A DNA stretch of 64,000 bases from contig CAZSXR010000001.1 of the NCBI GenBank assembly GCA_964611335.1, positions 62,001 through 126,000 on the forward strand, read 5' to 3'. Under the pieces are notes generated by a model, which was given only the letters and a program-made list of their open reading frames with translations, was not told where the DNA came from and made no database searches. Both the position numbers and the translations under genes were made by a program. The stretch comes from BOG-1112 sp964611335. GTDB taxonomy: Bacteria; Bdellovibrionota_B; Oligoflexia; Oligoflexales; Bog-1112. Of the stretch, positions 63,653-64,000 are shown piece by piece; position 1 is the first letter of the stretch; every line of letters begins with the position of its first letter.

Positions 63653-64000
63653 AAAAGGCTCCGCCATGAGAAAAATGGGTAAACGTCACCATCTCGAGCA
63701 AGACGTGTTTCTGCGAGTTCTAAAAATCCATCACTATGAGCGAGTGCTGCGAAATCACCAGAACCTTGATGAAGCACGGGACAAGCAAACATGGTAGCTC
63801 TATCGTCTTGACTCAAACGTACAGGAATAAATTGCGTCAAGTTGTTTGGTTTTATAAGTGCAGCAGATTTCAATTGAACTTGCATTTCATAAACAGGTCT
63901 CTTGCTTGCAACGAGAACACGCAGAGCAGGAAGTACATAACGCACGAAACAGACTAACGCCGATTGAGGATTTCCTGGCAGTCCAAAAACGGTCTGATGT
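63649..64000 (-). CDS. moeA: Molybdopterin molybdenumtransferase MoeA, C-terminal part (5' end cut off)
   Basis: The frame runs off the right window edge. Visible are TVFGLPGNPQSALVCFVRYV, the MoeA signature at the end of the molybdopterin-binding domain, and then domain IV with the ending DGDVYPFFSW. About 116 residues of the roughly 400 are in the window. MoeA inserts molybdate into adenylated molybdopterin. It is the first visible gene of the operon; its stop overlaps the moaA start. Confidence 0.93.
   Translation of the reverse strand, partial: HQTVFGLPGNPQSALVCFVRYVLPALRVLVASKRPVYEMQVQLKSAALIKPNNLTQFIPVRLSQDDRATMFACPVLHQGSGDFAALAHSDGFLELAETRLARDGDVYPFFSWRSLL

Overview
The window looks like one piece of a Gram-negative bacterial chromosome with a GC content of roughly 40% (estimated by eye). 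It has outer-membrane machinery (a TamA/TamB pair, a beta-barrel protein), a complete type II secretion operon, a single class III-type pilin and a long primary sigma factor. The GspN-containing secretion operon, HEAT-repeat/cyclic-nucleotide proteins and exported kinase-like proteins best fit the old delta-proteobacterial/Oligoflexia (Bdellovibrionota-like) radiation. That placement is an inference from gene content; no rRNA is present to test it.

Layout. 1-6.3 kb: the 3'-truncated gene of a membrane protein with HEAT-like repeats and a cyclic-nucleotide-binding domain (probably an Npt-type nucleotide transporter), then smpB, an outer-membrane protein, a 51-residue basic protein, plsC and a YhiN-type flavoprotein, closed by a strong terminator. 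6.4-9.4 kb: an accessory patch with a kinase-like lipoprotein, two small exported proteins and a structured intergenic stretch holding a 14-codon ORF with a strong ribosome-binding site. 9.5-18.1 kb: housekeeping genes (comM, argS, a phosphatase, a pilin, fba, ubiE-maf-tsaC). 18.3-26.2 kb: tamB-tamA-fabG.

26.2-44.1 kb: one minus-strand operon. In transcription order it reads aroK, gspC1, gspC2, gspD1, gspD2, gspE, gspF, gspG, gspH, gspI, gspJ, gspK, gspL, gspM, gspN. Both the inner-membrane clamp (GspC) and the secretin (GspD) are tandemly duplicated. aroK, the first gene, is broken by a 13-A homopolymer.

44.1-56.6 kb: exported proteins of eukaryote-like flavour (a seven-repeat RCC1 protein, a secreted protein with a hydrophobic hairpin, a second kinase-like protein with a basic cluster, and a Ser/Asp/Glu-rich secreted protein) flank the housekeeping block ychF-yajQ-dnaG-rpoD-tRNA. 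56.6-64 kb: an ABM monooxygenase-like protein, an orphan thiamine-diphosphate enzyme, then a molybdenum-cofactor operon moeA-moaA-moaC-mobBA-moaD-moaE/moeB/rhodanese-tauE with two gene fusions.

How they may work together. The secretion operon supplies a two-membrane export route, and several neighbouring genes encode Sec-exported kinase-like, RCC1-like and acidic Ser-rich proteins that could use it. Co-occurrence is seen in the sequence; that these proteins are type II substrates or act on a eukaryotic host or prey is a hypothesis. No CRISPR array, insertion sequence, integrase or rRNA was seen.
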